NCBI GenBank assembly: GCA_039190895.1
Contig: JBCCXY010000003.1
Coordinates: 1 to 64,000, forward strand
Direction: 5' to 3'
Origin: Ovoidimarina sp039190895
GTDB taxonomy: Bacteria; Pseudomonadota; Alphaproteobacteria; Rhodobacterales; Rhodobacteraceae
DNA length: 64,000 bases
Within the stretch, counting starts at the first letter, position 1. Every line of letters begins with the position of its first letter. Positions 50,560 through 58,701 of the stretch are shown piece after piece. The notes under the pieces are model-generated. The model was not told the DNA's origin and made no database searches. It was given only the letters and a program-made list of their open reading frames with translations. The translations under genes and the position numbers were made by a program.

Positions 50560-51258
50560 ATGGCGCTTGAGGACGTAACTATTGCCGGACACGACATGCA
50601 CAGAGCCCCACCCGAAGAATTGACGGTTCTGGTGTTGGACGATGACATGCTGGACCTGAAGCGCATCGAACGCCTGTTGAAGCGCGCGGATTTTGCGGCG
50701 AACGTAGTCACGTGTCAGGACTTTGATCAGTTGAACACGGCGTTGGACGAGCATGAGTTTGACGTTGCCTTGATCGACAATCGGCTGGGCGCGCATCGGG
50801 GCGCGGACGCGCTGCGGGTGATCTCGTCCCACGAGCGGGCGGGGCCGATCCCGGCGATCATGGTGGCGGGTGACACAGCGCCCCAGGACATCGTGGATTC
50901 GATGAAATGCGGCATGCGGGATTACCTCGGAAAGAGCAATTTGACGACCGAAATGCTGGCCGCATCGATCCGGACCGCGCTGGACGAGCCGCGTTTTGGC
51001 GACGCCGACCTGACCGAGGATCAGGTGAGCCAGCTTTCGCAAAAGGTCCTTGCCGGGGTCACGAAGACCTGCAGCGAGGAGCTGGGGCCGGTGGCCAGCC
51101 GGATCTTCCGGCGCCTGAACTTTATCCGGGATTGCAACGCCATGCGCGTTCTGCCGTCACCCGAGGTGATCAACGCGATCGAGGGCGACGTGCTGATCCT
51201 GCGACGGTTTCTTGATGATCTTGAAGCTCACGAACAGAGCTTTGTCCGGCCGCACTGA
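50560..51258 (+). CDS. Receiver-domain protein with DHp-like helical tail (232 aa)
   Basis: REC domain with the acidic pocket D27-D28-D29, phospho-acceptor D73 (VALIDNRLG) and Lys125 (YLGKSN). The C-terminal 90 residues are helical, and KTCSEELGPVASRIFRRL can be laid over the H-box helix of histidine kinases (CHDLRAPLRGL) with the His missing. No DNA-binding or enzymatic output domain. It is followed 55 bases later by a paralogue of the same design. Probably a signalling adaptor acting with the small kinase upstream or the kinase at 52101. Function of the tail is inference. Confidence 0.82.
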   Translation: MALEDVTIAGHDMHRAPPEELTVLVLDDDMLDLKRIERLLKRADFAANVVTCQDFDQLNTALDEHEFDVALIDNRLGAHRGADALRVISSHERAGPIPAIMVAGDTAPQDIVDSMKCGMRDYLGKSNLTTEMLAASIRTALDEPRFGDADLTEDQVSQLSQKVLAGVTKTCSEELGPVASRIFRRLNFIRDCNAMRVLPSPEVINAIEGDVLILRRFLDDLEAHEQSFVRPH

Positions 51259-51313
51259 CGGCGCCACGGCGGACCTCCCCTCGGAAGCCGCCACCCCTTC
51301 GGAGGATGCATAA

Positions 51314-52000
51314 ATGTCCAAGATACGTGCCCTGATGATTGAGGATAACGCCTTCGACCGTCGTCGGTTGAAGCGCATTGCGGCAGACACGGATCTGGAT
51401 TTCGTGTTTGTCGAAAGCCGGACAATTGAAGAGTTCAAGGACCGTCTCGATACGGAGCGGTTTGACGTGATCTATGTCGATCTGAACCTCGCTGGGGAAG
51501 ATGGCATGACGCTTCTGCCTATGGTGCGCAAGCATCCGAAGAACGCGATGGTGCCGATGATCATGGTCGCCGGGAATGAGCAGGCGGAAGCAGCGCTGCG
51601 GGCGCTGAGGGCCGGGTTTGCGGATTACATCGAGAAGAACGCGCTGTCTCCGGCGGCGCTGTCGCGGGCGACGATCAACGCGCTGCAGAAGGCGAAGCTC
51701 GTGAGTGCTGCGAATGTGGCTGAGAGCGAGACGAAGTCGGTCGAAGATGTTCTGAACTCCTTCGCGCAGGCCTGTAGCAACGAGATGCGGCCCATGCTCG
51801 CGCGCATGTTCCGGCAAGTGCGGCAAATGCGGCTGGAGGTTGAGTCGAACGGCGTAGACGCCTCGGCGCTTCTGGAGATTGAGCAGACCTGCACGCGCAT
51901 GGGTGAGTTTTTTCAGGACCTGGGCGGTCTGGCGACAGAAGGGCTTTTGACTAGCATTGCAGAGAGCGACGCCCCTGTGGCTGCCAACTCCAAAGTCTGA
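51314..52000 (+). CDS. Receiver-domain protein with DHp-like helical tail, paralogue (228 aa)
   Basis: REC domain with E10-D11, phospho-acceptor D56 (VIYVDLNLAG) and K108 (YIEKNAL). The tail (about 140-228) contains ACSNEMRPMLARMFRQVRQ, which matches the kinase H-box pattern SHDLRxPL with Asn replacing His. It shares overall architecture with the preceding gene but modest identity, so the duplication is old. GGAGG lies upstream of the ATG. The following histidine kinase begins about 100 bases downstream or overlaps its end. Confidence 0.82.
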   Translation: MSKIRALMIEDNAFDRRRLKRIAADTDLDFVFVESRTIEEFKDRLDTERFDVIYVDLNLAGEDGMTLLPMVRKHPKNAMVPMIMVAGNEQAEAALRALRAGFADYIEKNALSPAALSRATINALQKAKLVSAANVAESETKSVEDVLNSFAQACSNEMRPMLARMFRQVRQMRLEVESNGVDASALLEIEQTCTRMGEFFQDLGGLATEGLLTSIAESDAPVAANSKV

Positions 52001-52100
52001 CGCAGCCGGGCGATTGAACAACTTTGACGCGATTGGGCTTACGGAGCCGAGACCTCCTGCGATATACGGCGGGCCTGATGATCAGGGACAGTGGCCTCGC

Positions 52101-53540
52101 ATGCTCAAGTCGGCGGACGGCAGTTTAAGGTTTTGGGGCTTCGGCCTGGGGCGGCGCCTTGTCACCTGGATGATCCTGGTGTCTGCGTTGCTGTCCGTGC
52201 TGGCTGCGGCCGCGCAGCTTTGGGTATCGTACAAGCGGGATCTCGGGTCCGTTCTGTCCGAGTTCACGATTGTCGAAGAGAGTTTTCTGTCCTCACTTGA
52301 GAACGCCCTGTGGGAGTTCAATCTGCCGCAGATCGAGGTGCTGCTGGATGGGGTTCTTGCACAGATCGACGTTGTGGGCCTGACGCTGGTGTCTGAAACC
52401 GGTGAGACGTGGGAGCGCGGCGCTGACATGGACGGCCCGCAGATCACGCGCAGTTTTGCGCTGACCTCGGACAGGGGGTCGGTCGTCGAGCTTGGGGTGT
52501 TGACGGTGACACTGTCGCTCGAACGGATCCGCAGCCGCTTGCTTGAGCAGTTCTGGACCCTGCTTGCCTCAAACTTTCTCAAGACGATGGGGGCGTCTTT
52601 CGCGATGCTCCTGATCTTTGAAGCCATGGTGGGGCGGCATCTGCGGCGCATTGCCGGGCAGGCGCGCGAGGGCGTGCTGGAGACCGGGGATCGGCTGCGC
52701 CTGGATCGGCCGGATCAGCAGGATGAAATCGGGATGGTCGCCCTCGCGCTGAACGAGGCAGGGCACCGGGTGCAGGTGGCGCTGGATGCGGAGAGCCGGC
52801 GGGCGCGGCAATTGGAAGTGGCGAATGCCCAGCTTCGGCAGGCCAATCAGGAGCAGGCGGAATTCACTTATGCCATTTCGCACGACCTGAAATCGCCGAC
52901 GAATACGATTGGCATGCTCATTGACGAGTTATCCAATCTGGACGCAAGCGACGATTACCAGCGCGAAATTCTCGCGGATATGGCACGGACGAATGACCGG
53001 ATGCGCGGTCTGGTCGATGACGTTCTGGATTATTCGCAAACGGTCGAGACGAAAGAGCTGAATGATCTGGTGGATCTTAAGGCATTGGTCGGGGGCGTGA
53101 TTGACGATCTGGCCGCCGACATTGCCAGTGCGGAGGCCGAGGTCTCGGTCGGGCGCTTGCCCAGCCTGCGCGGCAATCGGGCGCAACTTCGCTCTCTTTT
53201 TCAGAACCTTATCTCTAACGCCATCAAGTTTCGCCACCCGCAGCGCAGCCCAAAGGTCCGTGTGTACAGCCCCGAGGGGCGCGACGATCTGGTCGTTGTG
53301 GCGGATAATGGAATTGGTATTCCGGAGGAGTTTCGGGAAAAGGTCTTTGGCCTGTTTCAGAAACTGCATGTGCGGCGTGAGTTTCCGGGCACTGGTCTTG
53401 GCTTGACAGTGTGCCGCCGGATCATGTCCAACCATGCGGGCAAAATCAGGATCGGGTCGAACGGGGGGATCGGCACGGTTATTGAGCTGGACTTCAGCAG
53501 AGGTAACGAGCGTGATCAAATTGGCGATGCTCATCGATGA
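52101..53540 (+). CDS. Membrane sensor histidine kinase (about 479 aa)
   Basis: Two membrane helices (about residues 19-42 and 157-178 from this start) enclose a periplasmic sensor of about 115 residues. A HAMP-like linker and coiled coil follow, then the H box TYAISHDLKSPTNTIGML, N box FQNLISNAIKFRHP, G1 VVADNGIGIP and G2 GTGLGLTV. This is the HisKA type with a SHDLK(S/A)P core, shared with the kinase at 57384. The start is uncertain: the frame is open back to 51957, inside the previous gene; ATG 52101 is chosen because it directly precedes the first membrane helix. Its end overlaps the next receiver gene by 29 bases. Confidence 0.85.
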   Translation: MLKSADGSLRFWGFGLGRRLVTWMILVSALLSVLAAAAQLWVSYKRDLGSVLSEFTIVEESFLSSLENALWEFNLPQIEVLLDGVLAQIDVVGLTLVSETGETWERGADMDGPQITRSFALTSDRGSVVELGVLTVTLSLERIRSRLLEQFWTLLASNFLKTMGASFAMLLIFEAMVGRHLRRIAGQAREGVLETGDRLRLDRPDQQDEIGMVALALNEAGHRVQVALDAESRRARQLEVANAQLRQANQEQAEFTYAISHDLKSPTNTIGMLIDELSNLDASDDYQREILADMARTNDRMRGLVDDVLDYSQTVETKELNDLVDLKALVGGVIDDLAADIASAEAEVSVGRLPSLRGNRAQLRSLFQNLISNAIKFRHPQRSPKVRVYSPEGRDDLVVVADNGIGIPEEFREKVFGLFQKLHVRREFPGTGLGLTVCRRIMSNHAGKIRIGSNGGIGTVIELDFSRGNERDQIGDAHR

Positions 53541-53901
53541 TGAGGAAGTAGACCAGCGCCTGTACAAGCGGGTGATGGATCGCTCCGATTTGATCGAAGA
53601 TGTTCTGGTCTTTACTTACGCGGATGACGCGCTTGCCCATCTGAAGGCCAACCCGGACCTTCAGGTGGATGTGGTTTTTCTGGACATCAACATGCCGCGG
53701 ATGAATGGGTTCGAGTTTCTTGAGGCCGCGACGGCGGAATTGGGGGAAGGCTTTGCCAAGGTGGTTGTAGCGATGCTGACAACCTCTCTTTCACCCACGG
53801 ATCAGGCGCGGGCAAATGAGTTTGACGTGGTGAAGGCCTATATCCACAAGCCGCTCACAAAGGATCATGTGGCCGAGGTCGATGCGCTGGTGGAGCGCTG
53901 A
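53512..53901 (+). CDS. Single-domain response regulator (129 aa)
   Basis: CheY/Rcp1-like stand-alone receiver with D9-D10, phospho-acceptor D58 (VVFLDINMPRMNG), Thr91 and K113 (YIHKPL). The start is GTG 53512, with AGAGG eight bases upstream and within the end of the kinase gene; ATG 53527 is an alternative. Overlap with the kinase gene makes cognate phosphotransfer likely. The insertion EAATAELGEGFAKVVVAML is typical of response regulators that work with phytochrome-type kinases. Confidence 0.88.
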   Translation: MIKLAMLIDDEEVDQRLYKRVMDRSDLIEDVLVFTYADDALAHLKANPDLQVDVVFLDINMPRMNGFEFLEAATAELGEGFAKVVVAMLTTSLSPTDQARANEFDVVKAYIHKPLTKDHVAEVDALVER

Positions 53902-53904
53902 CAC

Positions 53905-54654
53905 CTAGGGCGTGCTGTTCAGAAGGTCGTCGAGGCGGCCCTGATCCCGAAGCATGGCAATGGCGGCGTTGAAGTCGTCGAGGTACGCGTCCGCCCCCCT
54001 GACCCGGGACAGGCCGAACTGCGACGCGTGGACGGCGATGGGCCGCTCTACAAACGCAAACAGATCCCGCGTCCCCGAGATGTGAGTATGGTGGCGACCG
54101 ACTGCGGCATCCGTGGCGATAAGGTCGACACGTTCGTGCTGAAGCATGAGGAAAAGCGCGGAAATATCGACCGCGCGAAGAATTTCGCCGTTCGCTGCGA
54201 AGGCGGCCTCCATCGCGGAGTCGTGGAAGCTGCCGTTGATCATGCCAAGCGTGAGGCCATCGAACTCCGCGTAGTCCCCGGACCACTCCAGGCCGTCGGG
54301 AAATCGGCTCCGGTTGTACCAGAAGACTGAGGCTTCCTGAAATGTGTCTTCCGTGAAGACCATATAGCCCTCGCGTTCCGAGTTCTGGAACAAGGGAAGG
54401 ATGCCGTCAAAGCGCCCGTTCGCCGTTTCGCGTTGGCAGCGCCGCCACGGGAGTAGCGTGACTGTCGCGGTGACACCGTCGAGCTGTGCGATCACCTCTT
54501 CCAACAGGGTGATCTTCAGCCCACTGGCCGATCCGGCGTCGTCCAGAGCATATGGCGGATACGTGTCGTAGCAGAACGCCAGCACCACGTCATCGGCCAT
54601 GGAGATCTGCGCGCCAGCAATAAGCACGGCGCTTGCAAGAATAGTGTGGCGCAT
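53905..54654 (-). CDS. Periplasmic family 3 solute-binding protein (249 aa)
   Basis: Signal peptide MRHTILASAVLIAGAQISMA, then DVVLAFCYDTYPPYALDDAG, the usual start of PAAT-type binding proteins; later LPWRRCQRETANGRFDGILP and NSEREGYMVFTEDTF fit the subgroup of orphan binding proteins (often annotated as transporter substrate-binding). No permease or ATPase is adjacent. It is convergent with the response regulator (3 bases apart) and divergent from bphP. It may be a ligand receptor for one of the sensor proteins nearby. Start ATG 54654 with GAGGG upstream. Confidence 0.8.
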   Translation of the reverse strand: MRHTILASAVLIAGAQISMADDVVLAFCYDTYPPYALDDAGSASGLKITLLEEVIAQLDGVTATVTLLPWRRCQRETANGRFDGILPLFQNSEREGYMVFTEDTFQEASVFWYNRSRFPDGLEWSGDYAEFDGLTLGMINGSFHDSAMEAAFAANGEILRAVDISALFLMLQHERVDLIATDAAVGRHHTHISGTRDLFAFVERPIAVHASQFGLSRVRGADAYLDDFNAAIAMLRDQGRLDDLLNSTP

Positions 54655-54825
54655 GTTGCCCTCGCTTTGCCCCAAGCGCATCACACCCGACCGCAGCTTC
54701 AATTTCATTAATCCGAGGCATCGACCGACACTCACCGAGCCAAAGGGTCTGTTTACCATTCACCTGATAACGTCCGGCCCAATTCCCGCCCTCCGACGAC
54801 CACAAGTCCGCAAGCACAGGTTAAG

Positions 54826-57384
54826 ATGACGGTTGATGACGCAGCGCTCGCTGAATGCGACGCGGAACCTATCCATATTCCCGGGGTGATCCAGCAAAAC
54901 GGCTGTTTGGTCGGGGTCGACCCGAAGACGTTCACGGTCGCGTATGTAAGTGAGAACGCGACCGACTATCTGGGCCGTGCGCCGGCGGACCTTTTGGGCA
55001 CCGATGCGGGGGATATCTTCGGGAGCGATCTGTCCCACGCCCTGCGCAATGTGATGCAGGTTCCGGCGGCATCGACCCGGCGGGTGCCGGTGGGGCGGCT
55101 TGAGGTTGGGGATCGGCATCTGGAGGTGCAAGCCTTCCTGTCCGACACCTGCCTCGTCGTCGAGCTGGAGCCGATGACATACACGCCCTGGGCGGATGCC
55201 GAATTGTCGTCGCAGATCGCCGAGCTCTTCCAGCTTGTGAACCAGCAGACGACCGTTGACGCGCTGCTGAAGACGTCGGTCCGGTGGCTAGAGGTCTTGT
55301 CGGGCTATGACCGCGTGATGGTGTATCGCTTCAAACAGGATTGGAGCGGGGAGGTTGTGGCCGAGCGCAACAACTCCGGCCATGAGGACTTTCTGAACCT
55401 CTGCTTTCCGGCCTGGGATATCCCGACGCAGGCGCGCGAGATCATGATGCGGCTGCCGATGCGGATGATCGTCGATGCCCGGGCAGAGCCGGTGCCGATC
55501 CGGGCCGCAACCGAGGGGCTGCCGCCGCTTGATATCTCAATTGCGCATCTACGGGGCGTGTCGCCGGTGCATCTGCAATACCTTCACAACATGGGTGTGC
55601 AGGCCTCGATGACGTTGTCGATCATTGTGGATGGCAAGCTGTGGGGCATCATCTCGTTCCACCACTACGCGCCGATGATCCCGTCCCCGCGGACGCGCGC
55701 GGTGCTGCAGCCGTTTATCGAGTATTTCAACGTGAAGCTGTCGCAGTTGACGCAGATCGAGGCGGGCGCCGCGAGAGAGAAGGCGCGGCAGATCTTGGAG
55801 GATTTGAGAAAGCATCACGGGGAAGGCGCAAGTCTGTCAGACTTCATCACCGGCGATCCGATGCCGTTGATCAAGCAATTCCGCGCGCAAGGCATGGCGG
55901 TGCGGTTGAGCGGCAATTGGCAGGCGTTCGGGCGGACGATGCCAGCCGCAGATATTGAACCCATGCTCGCCGAGGCGTTGGAGAGCCGTTCGGTCTACGC
56001 CGTGGATCACCGGATGACAGAAGCATCGCTGAACCCGACCTGGGCGGAGGCGAAGCTTGCCGGAACGTTGGTCATGGCGTTGGGTGGTGACGATGTGGCG
56101 GTCGTGTTCCGCGAAGAAATTGAAGGGCAGATCAGGTGGGCCGGTGCGCCGGACAAGGAGATCCACCATGACGGTGCGACGTACCGCCTGAGCCCGCGCG
56201 GGTCGTTCTCGTTATATGTCGAGACGGTGAAGCACCGGTCCGAGCCGTGGCGCGCGATTGATATTGAGCTGGCAGAGGGGCTTGCCTCGCTATTCCTGCA
56301 GTCCGAGCAGCAGCGGCAGAGGGTCGAGCGGCAGTTCTATGAGGATCGCGACCGTCAGCAACGGCTGATGATCAACGAGTTGAACCACCGCGTCCGGAAC
56401 ATCCTTGCGCTGATCCGGTCGGTCTCGCGTCAGGCGCGGACGTCGAATGCGTCGCTTGAAAGCTACTCCGCCGCGCTGGAGCATCGGATCAAGGCGCTGG
56501 CGGTTGCGCATAATCTGAGCAACGACACCGCGCTGGCGAATGTGAACCTCGTCGAGATTATCGGGACGGAGCTTGCACCCTATGCGGATCGCGATGCCTC
56601 GCGCTTCACGGTCTCCGGCCCGAGCAAGGCGATCCGCCCGGACTTATGCCCGATCTTTGCGCTCGTGATCCATGAGCTGTCGACAAATGCGGCCAAGTAC
56701 GGCGCGCTGTCCGCCCCCGAGGGCCGCATCGAAATATCGTTTGAAGAGATCGGTAACGGGTTGCAAATCACGTGGCGCGAGATCGGAGGACCTCCGGCGG
56801 ACGCGACGAGAGAGAATGGATTCGGTACCGTTCTGATCGAAAACGCGATCCCGTTTGAGTTGGACGGCAGGGTGGATCTGAGCTTTGCCGAGACCGGATT
56901 GATCACGACGCTGTGGCTTCCGGATGAGGTTCTGTCCACTGGTCTGCCGACGAAGGACCAGGCCATCGCCCAATTCCCGAACAAGATGACCCCTACCCTT
57001 CCGCTAGCGACCGATCTGGGAACGGCGCTTTTGGTCGAGGACAATTATGCCATCGCGCTCGACAGTGAAAACATGCTGCGAGAGATCGGCTTTTCGGAGG
57101 TTCTGATCGCGTCAAATGTGGAGCGTGGGCTGCGCTTTGTCGAACGCGCAAACGTGGTGTTCGGCGTGCTCGACATGCACCTGGGCAAGGAAACCAGCTT
57201 TCCTGTCGCGCGCACGCTGATGGATCAGGACATCCCGATGATTTTCGCGACCGGGTATGGATCGGACATCCGGCGACCACCGGATCTTGAGCATATCTCG
57301 ATTGTCACCAAACCCGTCGAGTTGGATGACCTGGCACAGCACGTGGCGCATTGCCTGACGACTTCTGAGAAGAAGCTCGCCTGA
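54826..57384 (+). CDS. bphP: Bacteriophytochrome histidine kinase with C-terminal receiver (852 aa)
   Basis: PAS-GAF-PHY photosensor followed by an HWE/HisKA_2-type kinase and a receiver domain. The biliverdin-binding Cys is C11 (LAECDAEPIHIPG). In GAF, the usual PASDIP motif reads PAWDIP (residues 195-200, conserved D198), with H249 (SPVHLQYL) and H279-H280 (FHHY). The PHY tongue has PRGSF (456-460) and WAG. The kinase H box is NELNHRVRNILALIRSV (H about 520). The receiver has VLDMHLG (D about 782) and VTKP. It senses red/far-red light. The stop overlaps the next kinase start by one base (TGATG). The Trp at the PASDIP serine is unusual. Confidence 0.93.
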   Translation: MTVDDAALAECDAEPIHIPGVIQQNGCLVGVDPKTFTVAYVSENATDYLGRAPADLLGTDAGDIFGSDLSHALRNVMQVPAASTRRVPVGRLEVGDRHLEVQAFLSDTCLVVELEPMTYTPWADAELSSQIAELFQLVNQQTTVDALLKTSVRWLEVLSGYDRVMVYRFKQDWSGEVVAERNNSGHEDFLNLCFPAWDIPTQAREIMMRLPMRMIVDARAEPVPIRAATEGLPPLDISIAHLRGVSPVHLQYLHNMGVQASMTLSIIVDGKLWGIISFHHYAPMIPSPRTRAVLQPFIEYFNVKLSQLTQIEAGAAREKARQILEDLRKHHGEGASLSDFITGDPMPLIKQFRAQGMAVRLSGNWQAFGRTMPAADIEPMLAEALESRSVYAVDHRMTEASLNPTWAEAKLAGTLVMALGGDDVAVVFREEIEGQIRWAGAPDKEIHHDGATYRLSPRGSFSLYVETVKHRSEPWRAIDIELAEGLASLFLQSEQQRQRVERQFYEDRDRQQRLMINELNHRVRNILALIRSVSRQARTSNASLESYSAALEHRIKALAVAHNLSNDTALANVNLVEIIGTELAPYADRDASRFTVSGPSKAIRPDLCPIFALVIHELSTNAAKYGALSAPEGRIEISFEEIGNGLQITWREIGGPPADATRENGFGTVLIENAIPFELDGRVDLSFAETGLITTLWLPDEVLSTGLPTKDQAIAQFPNKMTPTLPLATDLGTALLVEDNYAIALDSENMLREIGFSEVLIASNVERGLRFVERANVVFGVLDMHLGKETSFPVARTLMDQDIPMIFATGYGSDIRRPPDLEHISIVTKPVELDDLAQHVAHCLTTSEKKLA

Positions 57385-58502
57385 TGCCGAACAAGCAACT
57401 CCAGCTTTCCGATTGGACCGACGTGCAAAGCGACTACATCAGCCTTTTGCGGGATGCCGAAACAGCGCTGAGCGTCGAGGACGTGGCGCGGCGTATGATC
57501 GATGCTGAGATGCCGATCCACGAGTTCGATTCACTGCACGAGAGTGTTCTTACGGACGGCGAGTGGACGGAGTTACAGCGTCAGAAGGCCCGCCGCATGC
57601 GGGCGCAGGTTCTGGCCACCTATGATCGCACTTTGAGCGGCTTGAGGGTGCTTGAGAAGAAGTACCGCCGTGAGGTGATCGATAAGCGCAAGTCGACCGA
57701 AACGCTGAGCCGAAAGGCCGACACGCTGGCTGCGATCCGCGACAACTATCGTTCGGAGGTCCTGATCCAGCAGCGGGTGCTGGTTGAAAAGGCTGGCGAG
57801 TTGGAGCGGTTGAACCTGAAGATCGGGGCGCAACGTGATGAATTACAGGGGTTTCTTTATGCCGTCTCGCACGATCTGAAGGCACCGGCGAACACGGTGA
57901 TCAGCCTGTTGACGCAGTTCCTGGAAGATCACGAGACCGCCGAAATCGACCGCACGGATCTGGAGGACGCGGTGGGCACGGCCAACCGGATCCAGACCAT
58001 GCTCGGTGATCTGCTGGACTTCAGCATGGCGCTGGACGGGGCGGTCAGCGCGGATGCGGTGGATCTGAATGTGCTGGTGGCTGACATCATTGCCGACCTC
58101 TCGGGCAGCCGGGCAGATCAGAAGATCGACGTGGTGCAGGACACTCTGCCGTCGGTCGTCGGGTCGGAGTTTCAGTTGCGGCTGCTGTTCCAGAACCTGA
58201 TCGCGAACGCCGTGAAATTCTGCCCACCGGACCGCGTGCCGCATGTCGAGATCCGGAATAAGGGGCCGCGCGGGCTGTCCCACGTGGCCATCGCTGTGCG
58301 CGACAACGGGATCGGCATCGAAGAGGCATTTCACGAGAAAATCTTCGGGCTTTTCAACCGCCTGCACAGCTATTCGGAATACCCTGGCACGGGGCTTGGC
58401 CTCGCGTTGTGCCAACGCGTGATCCGAAATCACAACGGGCAATTGCACCTTGTGTCCCTACCCGGCGAGGGGTCGACCTTTACGGTGATCCTTCCGGTCT
58501 AG
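57384..58502 (+). CDS. Soluble histidine kinase downstream of bphP (372 aa)
   Basis: No membrane helix. The N-terminal 100 residues are of unknown type, followed by a long helix or coiled coil (about 75-150), then H box FLYAVSHDLKAPANTVISLL (about 155-174), N box FQNLIANAVKFCPP, G1 VRDNGIGIE and G2 GTGLGLALC. Start ATG 57384 shares one base with the bphP stop, so it is co-translated. It may take its signal from the phytochrome, possibly by accepting phosphate or heterodimerising. The kinase core closely resembles the one at 52101. Confidence 0.87.
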   Translation: MPNKQLQLSDWTDVQSDYISLLRDAETALSVEDVARRMIDAEMPIHEFDSLHESVLTDGEWTELQRQKARRMRAQVLATYDRTLSGLRVLEKKYRREVIDKRKSTETLSRKADTLAAIRDNYRSEVLIQQRVLVEKAGELERLNLKIGAQRDELQGFLYAVSHDLKAPANTVISLLTQFLEDHETAEIDRTDLEDAVGTANRIQTMLGDLLDFSMALDGAVSADAVDLNVLVADIIADLSGSRADQKIDVVQDTLPSVVGSEFQLRLLFQNLIANAVKFCPPDRVPHVEIRNKGPRGLSHVAIAVRDNGIGIEEAFHEKIFGLFNRLHSYSEYPGTGLGLALCQRVIRNHNGQLHLVSLPGEGSTFTVILPV

Positions 58503-58538
58503 GCGCACCGGATCGGCGGCTTGTGCGTCCGGATTGAT

Positions 58539-58551
58539 GTTATAGTGTAAC
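58539..58551. promoter_or_regulatory. Second Zur-type operator, upstream of the nickel/peptide-type importer
   Basis: GTTATAGTGTAAC (inverted repeat GTTA-5 nt-TAAC) in the context TGATGTTATAGTGTAACGGC has the same form as the box at 36005-36017, sharing TGTTATAnnGTAACG. It lies 151 bases before the binding-protein start, in a 199-base gap with no other gene. This suggests zinc-dependent repression of the downstream importer. Confidence 0.6.
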
Positions 58552-58701
58552 GGCGTTGAACCTATGCTCACGCTGAGTCGGCTGTGACTTTCGCCAGAGC
58601 CCGACCATATACGTGGGTGACCGACCGTATGCAGACCGACCAGACCGTTTCCAATGGGTTTGCGCTGGCCTGTCGCCCTCCCGAATCTTGAAGGAATGAT
58701 C

